From: Juglans regia
Taxonomy: Eukaryota; Streptophyta; Magnoliopsida; Fagales; Juglandaceae
Length of the DNA: 64,000 nt
Assembly (NCBI RefSeq): GCF_001411555.2
Contig: NC_049905.1
Span: 15,128,586-15,192,585 of the forward strand
Direction: 5' to 3'
Below are positions 54,536-64,000 of this stretch, in pieces. The position numbers and the translations under genes were made by a program. Positions within the stretch are counted from its first letter, which is position 1. Every line of letters begins with the position of its first letter. Below the pieces are notes generated by a model. That model was not told the origin of the DNA, made no database searches, and was given only the letters and a program-made list of their open reading frames with translations.

Positions 54536-57223
54536 ATGTCTCATCGGAGTTGCTCATCACCAAGGGGGCGAGCAGATAACTCAACCTTTGTGTTGCATGC
54601 CATGCAACAAGAGTTTGAGTGGTTGGACTTGGTGTTAGGTGAAGTGAGGAATAGTATGAATAATCAAGAAGTAATGGTTAGAAATCTACAAGGAGAGAAA
54701 GATAGGAGGCGACATGAGCCTAATATTAAGAATGGGTATGAGAATGGAGAGTATGGTGAGGATGAGGAAGTGCTAACATCTGAAGTTGGATTGGGTAGAC
54801 ATAGAAGAGTTAGGCATGGAAGAGGCCTTAGGGCAAACTCAGGGGGTCGAGATAGAGTAGATAAGCACCTTGGAAGCATCAAAATGAAAATACCATCATT
54901 CCAAGGTAGAACTGACCCTGAAGTTTATTTAGAGTGGGAGAAAAGAATAGAGTTGGTGTTTGATTGTCATAATTACTCTGAGCAGAAAAAGATGAAGTTG
55001 GCTGTAATTGAGTTCACTGATTATGCGATTATTTGGTGGGATCAATTAGTATCCAATAGGAGGAGGAATTTTGAGAGGCCTGTAGAAACATGGAGAGAGT
55101 TGAAAGCTATCATGAGGCGGAGATTTGTACCTAGCCACTACTATAGAGACCTCTACAAAAAATTACAAAATCTTATACAGGGGTCTAGGAGTGTAGAGGA
55201 CTACCATAAGGAGATGGAGGTGGCTATGATTCGGGCTAATGTAGTGGAGGATCGGGAGGCCATAATGAAAAGATTTTTGAGGGGGTTGAATAGGGAGATA
55301 GCCAATGTAGTTGAGTTGCAACATTATGAGGAGGTAGAGGACATGGTGCACATGGCTATGAAGGTGGAGAGACGGCTTTTTGGAAAGGGTACATCAAGGT
55401 ATACTTCGGTTTCTAGTACTTCTTGGAAACCAAAGTGGGACAAAAATGATCAAGTTGTAGCAAAGGAGAAGACCGAACCACCAAAGGGAAAAGATTTGGG
55501 TGAGGCTGAAACCTCAAGAAAAAGTGAGAATGAGCTTAATAGTAAGAGTGAAGGTGACAGTGAAAGTGAGATTGTGCTGAAAAGAAAGAGTGAAGGTGAG
55601 ATTGAGAAGAAAAGAAACAGTGAGACCGAAATGGAGAAAGACAGAAAAATGAGAGAGAAAAAAGAAGAGGGTGAGACTAAAACCATAAGCAAAAGAGAGA
55701 ATGAGTTGAAAAGTAATTATGAAAAAGAGAGTGAAAAAGAAAAAAAGAGTGAAAAGAAAAGAGAGTGTGAAGAAAGTGAGAGAAAAACAAAGAGAAAAGT
55801 GAGTTTTTGTGCTAAGGCGAGTCTTAATCCTAACGGACTTGACGTATGTTTGCCTAGTATTGTTGTCTCTTTGTTGCAGGGATATGAGGTCATGTTTCCT
55901 AGTGGTGTCTTTTGTGGATTGCCACCTTTTAGGGAGATAGAGCACTACATTGATTTTATGCCAGGTGCGACAATTCTTAATCGACCTTTCTTGGAAAAAC
56001 AAGAGTCATTGACACACTTAAAGGGACAAGGTAAGTTGTTGACTAGAATGCATACTAAGCGGGAGGATTGTATTGAGACTTTTCCTCATGTATTCAAATA
56101 CACACAAGGTATGAAAAATTTTGTGGTTGATGCGTTAGCAAGAAGGTATGTCCTTGTCTTCATTTTAGATGCGAAATTGTTGAGATTTGAATATGATAAG
56201 GAATTGCATGCTAATAATGATGACTTTGCTAGTGTGTATGGAACATGTGAGAATGCATCTTTTGGTAAGTTCTATAAACTAGATTTGTACTTGTTTAGAA
56301 TGAATAGATTTTGTGTGCCTACTAGTTTTATGCGTAAGTTGCTTGTGTGTGATGGACATGCTGGTTTGTTGGGTAACCATGGTGTAAGGAAAACTTTTGT
56401 TGTGTTGCATGACTGTTTGTGGGAATACCATTTGCCATTCAAAGACTTGTTGCACGAACGTTTGTGGAAGTATCATTTGTCATTCATTGATGTATTGCAT
56501 GAACATTTGTGGGAGTATCATTTGCCATACATTGACGTGTTGCATGAACGTTTGTGGGAGTATCATTTGCTTTTCATTGAGTTTGAATATAATTGGAGTG
56601 GTCATTCTCGTGAAAATAAGATTTCAGACATGTTGCATAAACATTTATGGGAGTATCATTTGCCATTCATTGACTTGTTGTATCAACCTTTGCGGGAGTA
56701 TCATTTGTCATTCATTGACTTGTTGCATGAATGTTTGCGGGAGTATCATTTGCCATTCATTGAGCATGCATATTGGAGTGGTCATTTTGGTTCGAGGAAA
56801 ACTTTAGATGTCCTTCATGAACATTTGTGGGAGTATTGTTTGCCATTCATTGAGTTTACATATAATTGGAGTGTTTATGCTACTACTAAATTTTCACCAA
56901 TTGAAATTGTTTGTTTACTTAATCAATTTCCTCCTTCAGATTTAAAGTCTTTACTAGTTGATGACATGAGTAGCTTGGATGGACTATTCCAAATTCTTAA
57001 ACAAATTAATGAAAATGCATATGTAATGGATCTTCCAGGTAAGTATCATGTTTCTACTATTTTCGATGTTACTAACAATTTTCCCTTTGATCCAGGTGGA
57101 GATTCGAGGTCGAATCATTTTGAGGAGAGGGGGAATGATGGGAACCAAGATGGGTCTAGTCTTAAAGATCATTTGCAACTTCCAGATGAGCCAAGAAGAT
57201 CAATGAGAAAATGCAAGGATTGA
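54536..57223 (+). CDS. Element C polyprotein: gag, K/E/S-rich, integrase-repeat
   Basis: 895 residues from MSHRSCSS, nine bases after the acceptor. It has a full Retrotrans_gag-like domain (about 115-290): IKMKIPSFQGRTDPEVYLEWEK, YAIIWWDQLV, FVPSHYYRDLY, SRSVEDYHKEME and FLRGLNREIANVVELQ. No protease: a K/E/S-rich stretch follows directly. Then SLLQGYEVMFPSGVFCGLPP, RNase H end, integrase start, a long block of 15-residue repeats with two interspersed partial FEYNWSGHS/HAYWSGHFG segments, and the IN end (TTKFSPIEIV). The stop is inside L3. No RT or integrase core. Confidence 0.8.
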   Translation: MSHRSCSSPRGRADNSTFVLHAMQQEFEWLDLVLGEVRNSMNNQEVMVRNLQGEKDRRRHEPNIKNGYENGEYGEDEEVLTSEVGLGRHRRVRHGRGLRANSGGRDRVDKHLGSIKMKIPSFQGRTDPEVYLEWEKRIELVFDCHNYSEQKKMKLAVIEFTDYAIIWWDQLVSNRRRNFERPVETWRELKAIMRRRFVPSHYYRDLYKKLQNLIQGSRSVEDYHKEMEVAMIRANVVEDREAIMKRFLRGLNREIANVVELQHYEEVEDMVHMAMKVERRLFGKGTSRYTSVSSTSWKPKWDKNDQVVAKEKTEPPKGKDLGEAETSRKSENELNSKSEGDSESEIVLKRKSEGEIEKKRNSETEMEKDRKMREKKEEGETKTISKRENELKSNYEKESEKEKKSEKKRECEESERKTKRKVSFCAKASLNPNGLDVCLPSIVVSLLQGYEVMFPSGVFCGLPPFREIEHYIDFMPGATILNRPFLEKQESLTHLKGQGKLLTRMHTKREDCIETFPHVFKYTQGMKNFVVDALARRYVLVFILDAKLLRFEYDKELHANNDDFASVYGTCENASFGKFYKLDLYLFRMNRFCVPTSFMRKLLVCDGHAGLLGNHGVRKTFVVLHDCLWEYHLPFKDLLHERLWKYHLSFIDVLHEHLWEYHLPYIDVLHERLWEYHLLFIEFEYNWSGHSRENKISDMLHKHLWEYHLPFIDLLYQPLREYHLSFIDLLHECLREYHLPFIEHAYWSGHFGSRKTLDVLHEHLWEYCLPFIEFTYNWSVYATTKFSPIEIVCLLNQFPPSDLKSLLVDDMSSLDGLFQILKQINENAYVMDLPGKYHVSTIFDVTNNFPFDPGGDSRSNHFEERGNDGNQDGSSLKDHLQLPDEPRRSMRKCKD
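56402..56866 (+). repeat. In-frame 45-bp repeats with higher-order structure (element C)
   Basis: Four clean units from 56402 to 56581, then a partial integrase segment (EYNWSGHS...), three more units, a second partial segment (YWSGHFGSRKTLDV) and a last unit. The interspersed segments show that a longer unit, including the zinc-finger lead-in, was also duplicated. Confidence 0.85.
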
Positions 57224-57726
57224 TGTAATCCATTTGGGACAAGTTTAGCAAGAGCCCAACATTCAAGATGGGGCTTGAAGGATGAAGATCCAATTTTGAT
57301 TCATTTGATCAGTTATGGAAGATGGCAACAACAAGACTTAAAGGCTTTGGGCTCTTGAAGGGTTACAACTTATTTAATTCATTTAAAGAACTTATTTTAT
57401 TAGTTTAGAATAATTGAGTTTATTATGGGAAGCACTTAAGGGGGCCTATGCAAGGGCATGTTGGGAAAATAATTATTTTATTGAACTAGGGTTAGGGTTA
57501 CTGTAGCGCGGCACTGTAGCCGAGGCACTGTTCATCCAGGGGCACTTTGTGACGTTCCTCTGTAATTTGGGTTCTTCAACGGGTCTAGATTTTAATATAA
57601 TCTAGGTTCTTGAAACGAGTTCTCATCGGGTCTAGATTCTCCATCCTTGACTTGATTTTGGCTTTCTTGGGGAGATTTCAATTTGATTGTGGGTTCAAGG
57701 GATTCCATTCCCGCGGGTTCATATCA
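57136..57726 (+). repeat. A-family LTR L3, 591 bp, internally deleted
   Basis: The U3 start is of the HLQLPD subfamily (as in copy A1) rather than the MLQVPD type of L1, L2, L4 and L5. About 130-140 bp are missing at GGGGCACTTT/GTGACGTTCC (about 57540-57555), removing the TATA-like box and the intron donor. Confidence 0.9.
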
Positions 57727-58621
57727 TTTGGTATTCAGAGCAAGGTTTCCAATCAGGTTTGATTCTATCTTTTAATTCTAGCATGCTTAAATTTAATTCT
57801 AGGGCTTCATTGCTCTAGGGTTGCCAAAAAAAAAAAAAAAATAGAAACAAAAATTAGGCTGCCGAAATTCTTAGGGTTTTGGGTTTGGCTGAAATTTGCA
57901 TCACCTAGAGTTTCAAAATTCTAGGATTTCCTGCATCTCTAAGTTTGTCAATTGCTCGGAGTGTCGTTCTATTGATTCTCTTCTACTTCATTGTCCATGC
58001 TTGTGTGTTTGAATTCAATTGGTTGGTTTTCACAACTGACTATTGCTGTTTGTGGATGAATTAGAGAAAAGAAAAGAAAGGAAAAGAAAAGAAAGGAAAA
58101 GAAAAGAAAGGAAAGGAAAAGAAAAGAAAAGAAGATTAAAAAAAAAATGAAAAAAAAAAGAAGAGGATGAAGAAAAGAGAAGGTAGCATATTCAAAGTTG
58201 CTACATAGTTACAACAAAGAGAAAGAAAGAAATTTGTTGATTAAACCTTATGATCAAAGGGGCTGCTGCATACATCACTCAAGTTGGTATCTTGTCTTAT
58301 TGCTACTCTTTCATTCGTATAACTTCATTGATTCTCGTGTCATTTTTATTCCTTCATGTTTCTCTTGTTCTTGTTTCCTGAATCTAATTACTAGTTGGGA
58401 TAAAACAAGGTTGCCTTGTCTTGATTGAGTTCATTTAGTTCTGAAAGAATTTGAGTGGAAAAACTATTGATGTAAAAGGCAAGAGAGTGTGAGACTATAA
58501 TCGGGAAAAAGCCATTAAGAGTGAAACACGAGTAGAGTGTCATTATTCGAGTTGAAACATGTAAGGGAGTGTGTGAGGTTTTCTTTTTTACCACTAACAT
58601 TCTTCTGTGCAGCACCTTCTA

Positions 58622-60959
58622 ATGTCTCATCGGAGTAGCTCATCACCAAGGGAGCGAGTAGATAACTCATCCTTTGTGTTGCATGCCATGCAACATGAGT
58701 TTGAGCAGTTGAACTTTGGTGTTAGGTGAAGTGAGGAATAGCATGGATAATCAAGAAGCAATGGTTAGAAATCTGCAAGCAGAGAAAGATAGGAGGCGAC
58801 ATGAGCCTAATATTAAGAATGGGTATGAGAATGAAGAGTATGGTGAGGATGAGGAAGTGCTAACATCTGAAGTTGGATTGGGTAGACATAGAAGAGTTAG
58901 GCATGGAAGAGGCCATTGTCATAATTACTCTGAGCAGAAAAAGATGAAGTTGGCTGTAATTGAGTTCACTGATTATGCGATTATTTGGTGGGATCAATTA
59001 GTATCCAATAGGAGGAGGAATTTTGAGAGGCCTGTAGAAACATGGAGAGAGTTGAAAGCTATCATGAGGCGGAGATTTGTACCTTAGCCACTACTATAGA
59101 GACCTCTACAAAAAATTACAAAATCTTATACAGGGGTCTAGGAGTGTAGAGGACTACCATAAGGAGATGGAGGTGGCTATGATTCGGGCTAATGTAGTGG
59201 AGGATCGGGAGGCCATAATGAAAAGATTTTTGAGGGGGTTGAATAGGGAGATAGCAAATGTAGTTGAGTTGCAACATTATGAGGAGGTAGAGGACATAGT
59301 GCACATGGCTATGAAGGTGGAGAGACGGCTAAAAGGAAAGGGTACATCAAGGTATACTTCGGTTTCTAGTACTTCTTGGAAACCAAAGTGGGACAAAAAT
59401 GATCAAGTTGTAGCAAAGGAGAAGACCGAACAACCAAAGGGAAAAGATTTGGGTGAGGCTGAAACCTCAAGAAAAAGTGAGAATGAGCTTAATAGTAAGA
59501 GTGAAGGTGACAGCGAAAGTGAGATTGTGCTGAAAAGAAAGAGTGAAGGTGAGATTGAGAAGAAAAGAAACAGTGAGACCGAAATGGAGAAAGACAGAAA
59601 AATGAGAGAGAAAAAAGAAGAGGGTGAGACTAAAACCTTAAGCAAAAGAGAGAATGAGTTGAAAAGCAATTATGAAAAAGAGAGTGAAAAAGAAAAACAG
59701 AGTGGAAAGAAAAGAGAGTGTGAAGAAAGTGAGAGAAAAACAAAGAGAAAAGTGAGTTTTTGTGCTAAGGCGAGTCTTAATCCTAACGGACTTGACGTAT
59801 GTTTGCCTAGTATTGTTGTCTCTTTGTTGCAGGAATATGAGGTCATGTTTCCTAGTGGTGTCTTTTGTGGATTGCCACCTTTTAGGGAGATAGAGCACTA
59901 CATTGATTTTATGCCAGGTGCGACAATTCTTAATCGACCTTTCTTGGAAAAACAAGAGTCATTGACACACTTAAAGGGACAAGGTAAGTTGTTGACTAGA
60001 ATGCATACTAAGCGGGAGGATTGTATTGAGATTTTTCCTCATGTATTCAAATACACACAAGGTATGAAAAATTTTGTGGTTGATGCGTTAGCAAGAAGGT
60101 ATGTCCTTGTCTTCATTTTAGATGCGAAATTGTTGAGATTTGAACATGATAAGGAATTGCATGCTAATAATGATGACTTTGCTAGTGTGTATGGAACATG
60201 TGAGGATGCATCTTTTGGTAAGTTCTATATACTAGATTGGTACTTGTTTAGAATGAATAGATTTTGTGTGCCTACTAGTTTTATGCGTAAGTTGCTTGTG
60301 TGTGATGGACATGCTGGTTTGTTGGGTAACCATGGTGTAAGGAAAACTTTTGTTGTGTTGCATGAGTGTTTGTGGGAATACCATTTGCCATTCAAAGACT
60401 TGTTGCACGAACGTTTGTGGAAGTATCATTTGTCATTCATTGATGTATTGCATGAACATTTGTGGGAGTATCATTTGCCATACATTGACGTGTTACATGA
60501 ACGTTTGCGGGAGTATCATTTGCTTTTCATTGAGTTTGCATATAATTGGAGTGGTCATTCTCGTGAAAATAAGATTTCAGACATGTTGCATGAACGTTTA
60601 TGGGAGTATCATTTGTCATTCATTGACTTGTTGCATGAACGTTTGCGGGAGTATCATTTGCCATTCATTGACTTGTTGCATGAATGTTTGCGGGAGTATC
60701 ATTTGCCATTCATTGAGCATGCATATTGGAGTGGTCATTTTGGTTCGAGTAAAACTTTAGATGTACTTCATGAACATTTGTGGGAGTATTGTTTGCCATT
60801 CATTGAGTTAACATATAATTGGAGTGTTCATGCTACTACTAAATTTTCACCAATTGAAATTGTTTGTTTACTTAATCAATTTCCTCCTTCAGATTTAAAG
60901 TCTTTACTAGTTGATGACATGAGTAGCTTGGATGGACTATTCCAAATTCTTAAACAAAT
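58622..60959 (+). pseudogene. Element D gag and integrase-repeat ORF, frameshifted
   Basis: Same plan as C. An extra T near 58715 and another near 59084 break gag, and about 130 bp at the start of the gag domain are missing (jump at 58914, from RHGRG to HNYSEQ). From 59077 the frame is open to the gap: gag second half, K/E/S-rich stretch, SLLQEYEVMFPSGVF, RNase H end, integrase start and repeats. It is cut by the assembly gap at 60960. Confidence 0.8.
60355..60819 (+). repeat. In-frame 45-bp repeats with higher-order structure (element D)
   Basis: Same arrangement as in C (four units, segment, three units, segment, one unit) with scattered substitutions, so C and D share an expanded ancestor. 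Confidence 0.85.
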
Positions 60960-61059
60960 NNNNNNNNNNNNNNNNNNNNNNNNNNNNNNNNNNNNNNNNN
61001 NNNNNNNNNNNNNNNNNNNNNNNNNNNNNNNNNNNNNNNNNNNNNNNNNNNNNNNNNNN
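60960..61059. other. Assembly gap, exactly 100 N
   Basis: The round number indicates a placeholder of unknown size. Sequence just after it (61060-61140) repeats sequence 270 bp before it (60780-60860), so copies could be missing or collapsed here. Confidence 0.99.
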
Positions 61060-61414
61060 GGAGTATTGTTTGCCATTCATTGAGTTTACATATAATTGGA
61101 GTGTTCATGCTACTACTAAATTTTCACCAATTGAAATTGTTTATAGACTTAATCCATTTCCTATTTTAGATTTAAAGTCTTCACCAGTTGATGATAGGAG
61201 TAGCTTGGATGGACTATTCCAAATTCTTGAACAAATTAATGATAATGTTTATGAAATTAATGATAATGTTACTAACATTTTTCCCTTTGATCCAGGTGGA
61301 GATTCGAGGTTAAATCCTTTTGAGGAGAGGGGGAATGATGGGAACCAAGGTGGGCCTAGTTTTAAAGATATGTTGCATGTTCTAGATTGGCCAAATACAA
61401 GTTCAAGAGCTTAA
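61060..61414 (+). pseudogene. A-family ORF end after the gap
   Basis: EYCLPFIEFTYNWSVHATTKFSPIEIVYR, SSLDGLFQILEQIND and NIFPFDPGGDS, running into L4 and ending SSRA. It has the longer tail seen in B rather than that of C, so it may belong to an element different from D. Confidence 0.75.
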
Positions 61415-62075
61415 ATGATGAAGATTCAGCTTTGATTCATTTGACGAACTATGGAAAGGGCAACAACAAGACTTAAAGGCTTTGGGCACTTGAAGGCTTT
61501 CAACTTATTTAATTCATTTAAAGCACTTATTTTATTAGTTTCGAATAATTGGGTTTATTATGGGAAACACTTAAGGGGGCCTATGCAAGGGCATGTTGGG
61601 AAAGTTATTATTTTATTGAACTAGGGTTAGGGTTACTGTAGCCGAGTACTGTAGCACGGCACTGTAGCCGCGGCACTGTTCATCCAGGGGCACTTTTGGA
61701 AGATGGGGGTTTATTTGGCTAGGGTTTCATTAGGTTTTCCTTTAAATACTCGATGTAGCCTCATTCTAATCAGATTATGAAGTTTATGAAATTTGATGAA
61801 TTTATTCATTGTGAGTTGAGTTTTACTCCTCTTGTTCTTAATTGAACTTTTGAACTTAGCAAAGGTAAATCACAACCTTTGTGGCGTTCCTCCTTTGTAA
61901 TCTAGGTTCTTGAGACGGGTTCTTCAACGGGTCTAGATTTTAATATAATCTAGGTTCTTGAAACGAATTCTCATCGGGTCTAGGTTCTCCATCCATTGAC
62001 TTGATTTTGGCTTTCTTGGGGTATTTTCAAATTGACAGTGGGTTCAAGGGATTTCATTCCCGCGGGTTCATATCA
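61336..62075 (+). repeat. A-family LTR L4, 740 bp
   Basis: TGATGGGAACC... to ...GGTTCATATCA. It is followed by TGGTATCAGAGAC, closer to the standard primer site than those of B, C and D. Confidence 0.93.
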
Positions 62076-62106
62076 TTTGGTATCAGAGACAGGTTTGTAT
62101 GAATAT

Positions 62107-62724
62107 TAGTCATTTGCATATATTTGGAGTAGTCATTCTGGTGTCAAGAAAATATTAGACATTTTGTATGAATATTTATGTTGGTCTAAGATGAAGAGAG
62201 ATGTCAATTGTATTTGTGGCAGGTGCATTACATGCAGAAAGGCCAAATTTATACTTTTGCCACATGGGTTGCATACGCCCTTACCTATTCCTAGTGAGTC
62301 ATGTGTAGACATATCTATAGACTTTGTTTTGGGGCTGCCTAGGAAAGAAAGAAGTAGAAATTCTATTTTTGTGGTTATGGATGGATTTTTAGAGTTTGCA
62401 TATAACAGGACCATGCATACTACCACTTTATATTCTCCTTTTGAAATTGTTTATAGACTTAATCTATTTACTCCTTTAGATTTAATATCTTTATCTGTTG
62501 ACAACAGGAGTAGCTTAGATGGATGTTCTCAAATTCTTGAACAAATTAATGACAATGCATATGAAATCAATGATAATGTTACTAGCATTTTTCCCTTTGA
62601 TCCAGGTGGAGATTCGAGGTCGAATCCTTTTGAGGAGAGGGGGAATGATGGGAACCAAGGTGGGCCTAGTCTTAAAGATATGTTGCAAGTACCAGATGGG
62701 CCAAATACAAGTTCAAGGGCTTAA
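62107..62724 (+). pseudogene. Element E: integrase-end remnant
   Basis: The internal region jumps from about 15 bp after the primer site to the integrase zinc-finger segment. It continues almost identically to element B from 52370: LCWSKMKRDVNCICGRC, DFVLGLPRKERSRNSIF and EFAYNRTMHTTT, ending in L5. Gag, protease and repeats are lost. An ATG-initiated frame spans 62164-62724. Confidence 0.8.
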
Positions 62725-63366
62725 ACGATGAAGATTATGCTTTGATTCATTTCATAAGCTATGGAAAGGGCAACAACATGACTTATAGGCTTTGGACACT
62801 TGAAGACTTTCAACTTATTTAATTAATTTCAAGGACCCATTTTATTTGCTTAGAATAATTGGGTTTATGCCTATGCAAGGGCATATTGGGAAAGTTATTA
62901 TTTTATTGAACTAGGGTTAGGGTTACTGTAGCGAGTTACTGTAGCTCCGTACTGTAGCCGCGGCACTGTTCATCCAGGGGCACTTTTGGAAGATGGGGGG
63001 TTTATTTTGGCTAGGGTTTCATTATGTTTTGCTTTAAATACTCTATGTGGCTACATTTTAATCAGATTATGAAGTTTATGAAATTTGATGAATTTATTCA
63101 TTGTGAGTTGAGTTTTACTCCTCTTGTTCTTAATTGAACTTTTGAACTTATCAAAGGTAAATCACAACCTTTGTGGCGTTCTTCCTTTGTAATCTGGGTT
63201 CTTGAGACGGGTTCTTCAACGGGTCTAGATTTTAATATAATCTAGGTTCTTGGAACGAGTTCTCATCGGGTCTAGATTCTCCATCCTTGACTTGATTTTG
63301 GCTTTCTTGGGAAGTTTTCAAATTGACTGTGGGTTCAAGGGATTTCATTCCCGCGGGTTCATATCA
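62646..63366 (+). repeat. A-family LTR L5, 721 bp
   Basis: Nearly identical to L1 and L2. It ends ...GGTTCATATCA and is followed by CATTGGCTACACCC of a G fragment, not by a primer site. Confidence 0.95.
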
Positions 63367-63559
63367 CATTGGCTACACCCAATAGTGCCTTGATGTGAAT
63401 GAGAAATCCACTCCATCAACCTCCATCTTTCACAGCTGCTGCAGGCAGTCTTTGCCCCTCACTATTCTCCACTTTATGTCACATAGCCACCTCCAATCAA
63501 GGGTCATTCCAGCCCACAACTTCCCCCTCCAGGATTATATAGTCGTGTAAGGCACTTTT
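63367..63559 (+). repeat. G-family LTR fragment, inverted relative to G3
   Basis: CATTGGCTACACCCAATAGTGCC and the following 190 bp are a close reverse complement of about 47150-47340 in G3. It includes GGATTATATAGTCGTG, a TATATAG word that may be the G promoter (G3 has CTATAGTCGTG). Confidence 0.85.
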
Positions 63560-64000
63560 TGATATGAACCCGTGGGAAAAGGAATCTCTTGAACCCACAG
63601 TCAATTTGAAAACTCTCCAAGAAAGCCAAAATCAAGTCAATGGATGAGGAACCTAAACCTGATGGGAACTCGTTTCAAGAACCTAGATTATATTAAAATC
63701 TAGACCCGTTGAAGAACCCGTCTCAAGAACCCAGATTACAAAGGAGGAACGCCACAAAGGTTGTGATTTACCTTTGATAAGTTCAAAAGTTCAATTAAGA
63801 ACAAGAGGAGTAAAACTCAACTCACAATGAATAAATTCATCAAATTTCATAAACTTCATAATCTGATTAGAATGAGGCTACATAGAGTATTTAAAGCAAA
63901 ACCTAATGAAAACCTAGCCAAAATAAACCCCATCTTCCAAAAGTACCCCTGAGTGAACAGTGCCGCGGCTACTATACGGTGCTACTGTACTCGGCTACAG
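63560..64000 (-). repeat. A-family LTR, cut by window end
   Basis: TGATATGAACCCGTGGG..., the minus-strand end of an A LTR, inserted in the G fragment after GGCACTTTT. At least 441 bp; it continues beyond the window. Confidence 0.92.

Larger units (their letters stand above)
48820..63366 (+). mobile_element. Tandem array of A-family elements: five LTRs, four internal regions
   Basis: Order: L1 (48820-49541), B, L2 (52904-53625), C, L3 (57136-57726), D with a 100-N gap, L4 (61336-62075), E (remnant), L5 (62646-63366), all plus. Adjacent elements share LTRs. C and D have LTR pairs of different subfamily, which reverse transcription cannot produce. The outer flanks (CCCGA and CATTG) do not form a duplication. 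Unequal recombination between LTRs or assembly collapse around the gap are the likely origins. Confidence 0.85.

Noticed and set aside
56397..56807. Cys-rich frames of the MNVCGSIICHSL type (also 34518-34922, 52231-52416, 60350-60760)
   Set aside because: A shifted frame of the 45-bp repeat on the same strand; the other frame matches integrase and is continuous with the flanking domains.

Overview
The window reads as plant nuclear DNA, most likely from a dicot and probably repeat-rich heterochromatin. I recognise no intact host gene, tRNA or rRNA. Almost every stretch belongs to an LTR retrotransposon: polypurine tracts, tRNA-iMet- and tRNA-Asp-type primer sites, TG...CA termini, 5-bp target duplications (TSDs) and Ty3/gypsy pol domains full of stops and frameshifts. 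I use working names. 'A' has LTRs of about 0.6-0.84 kb beginning TGATGGGAACC. 'G' and 'H' have very long LTRs of about 3.8-4.5 kb. 'I' has LTRs beginning TGTAACACC. Athila-like and Tat-like elements are also present.

Layout. 1-3209 is a broken Athila-like pol. 3210-9400 is an I-family LTR cut by a truncated A element (4394-6349), followed by a minisatellite (7102-7697) and about 1.7 kb that I cannot assign with confidence. 9398-23717 is a gypsy pol with a long H LTR, both on the minus strand. Inside that LTR sits a second H solo LTR (TSD ACATA), and inside that a G solo LTR (TSD ATAAT). 23718-42925 is a Tat-like element on the minus strand. It keeps a degenerate gag and an antisense accessory ORF with its own TATA box but has no pol. 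It is interrupted by a G solo LTR (TSD CTGGC), an A solo LTR (TSD ACTTC), and an H LTR that itself holds a complete non-autonomous A element (33434-38362, TSD CTAGC). 42926-48819 is an I LTR, then a G LTR containing a 721-bp hAT-like MITE (8-bp TSD GGCTTTGG). 48820-63366 is a head-to-tail array of five A-family LTRs alternating with four internal regions, one crossed by a 100-N gap. The end of the window holds a G fragment and one more A LTR.

Most interesting points. (1) Three unrelated LTR families (A, G, H) each carry what looks like a leader intron. In G and H the 3' splice site lies directly behind a conserved set of hairpins, two of which compete for the same central strand; this set recurs six times here. 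(2) The A family consists of complementary deletion derivatives: some copies keep gag without protease, others protease without gag. All full-size copies have an in-frame 45-bp repeat that amplifies an integrase deletion junction. (3) The five-LTR array contains elements whose two LTRs belong to different subfamilies, which points to recombination rather than transposition. (4) The Tat remnant preserves an antisense accessory ORF resembling the plant 'putative gypsy type transposon' family. None of the genes looks able to support autonomous transposition; shared structure within families is more informative here than individual coding capacity.
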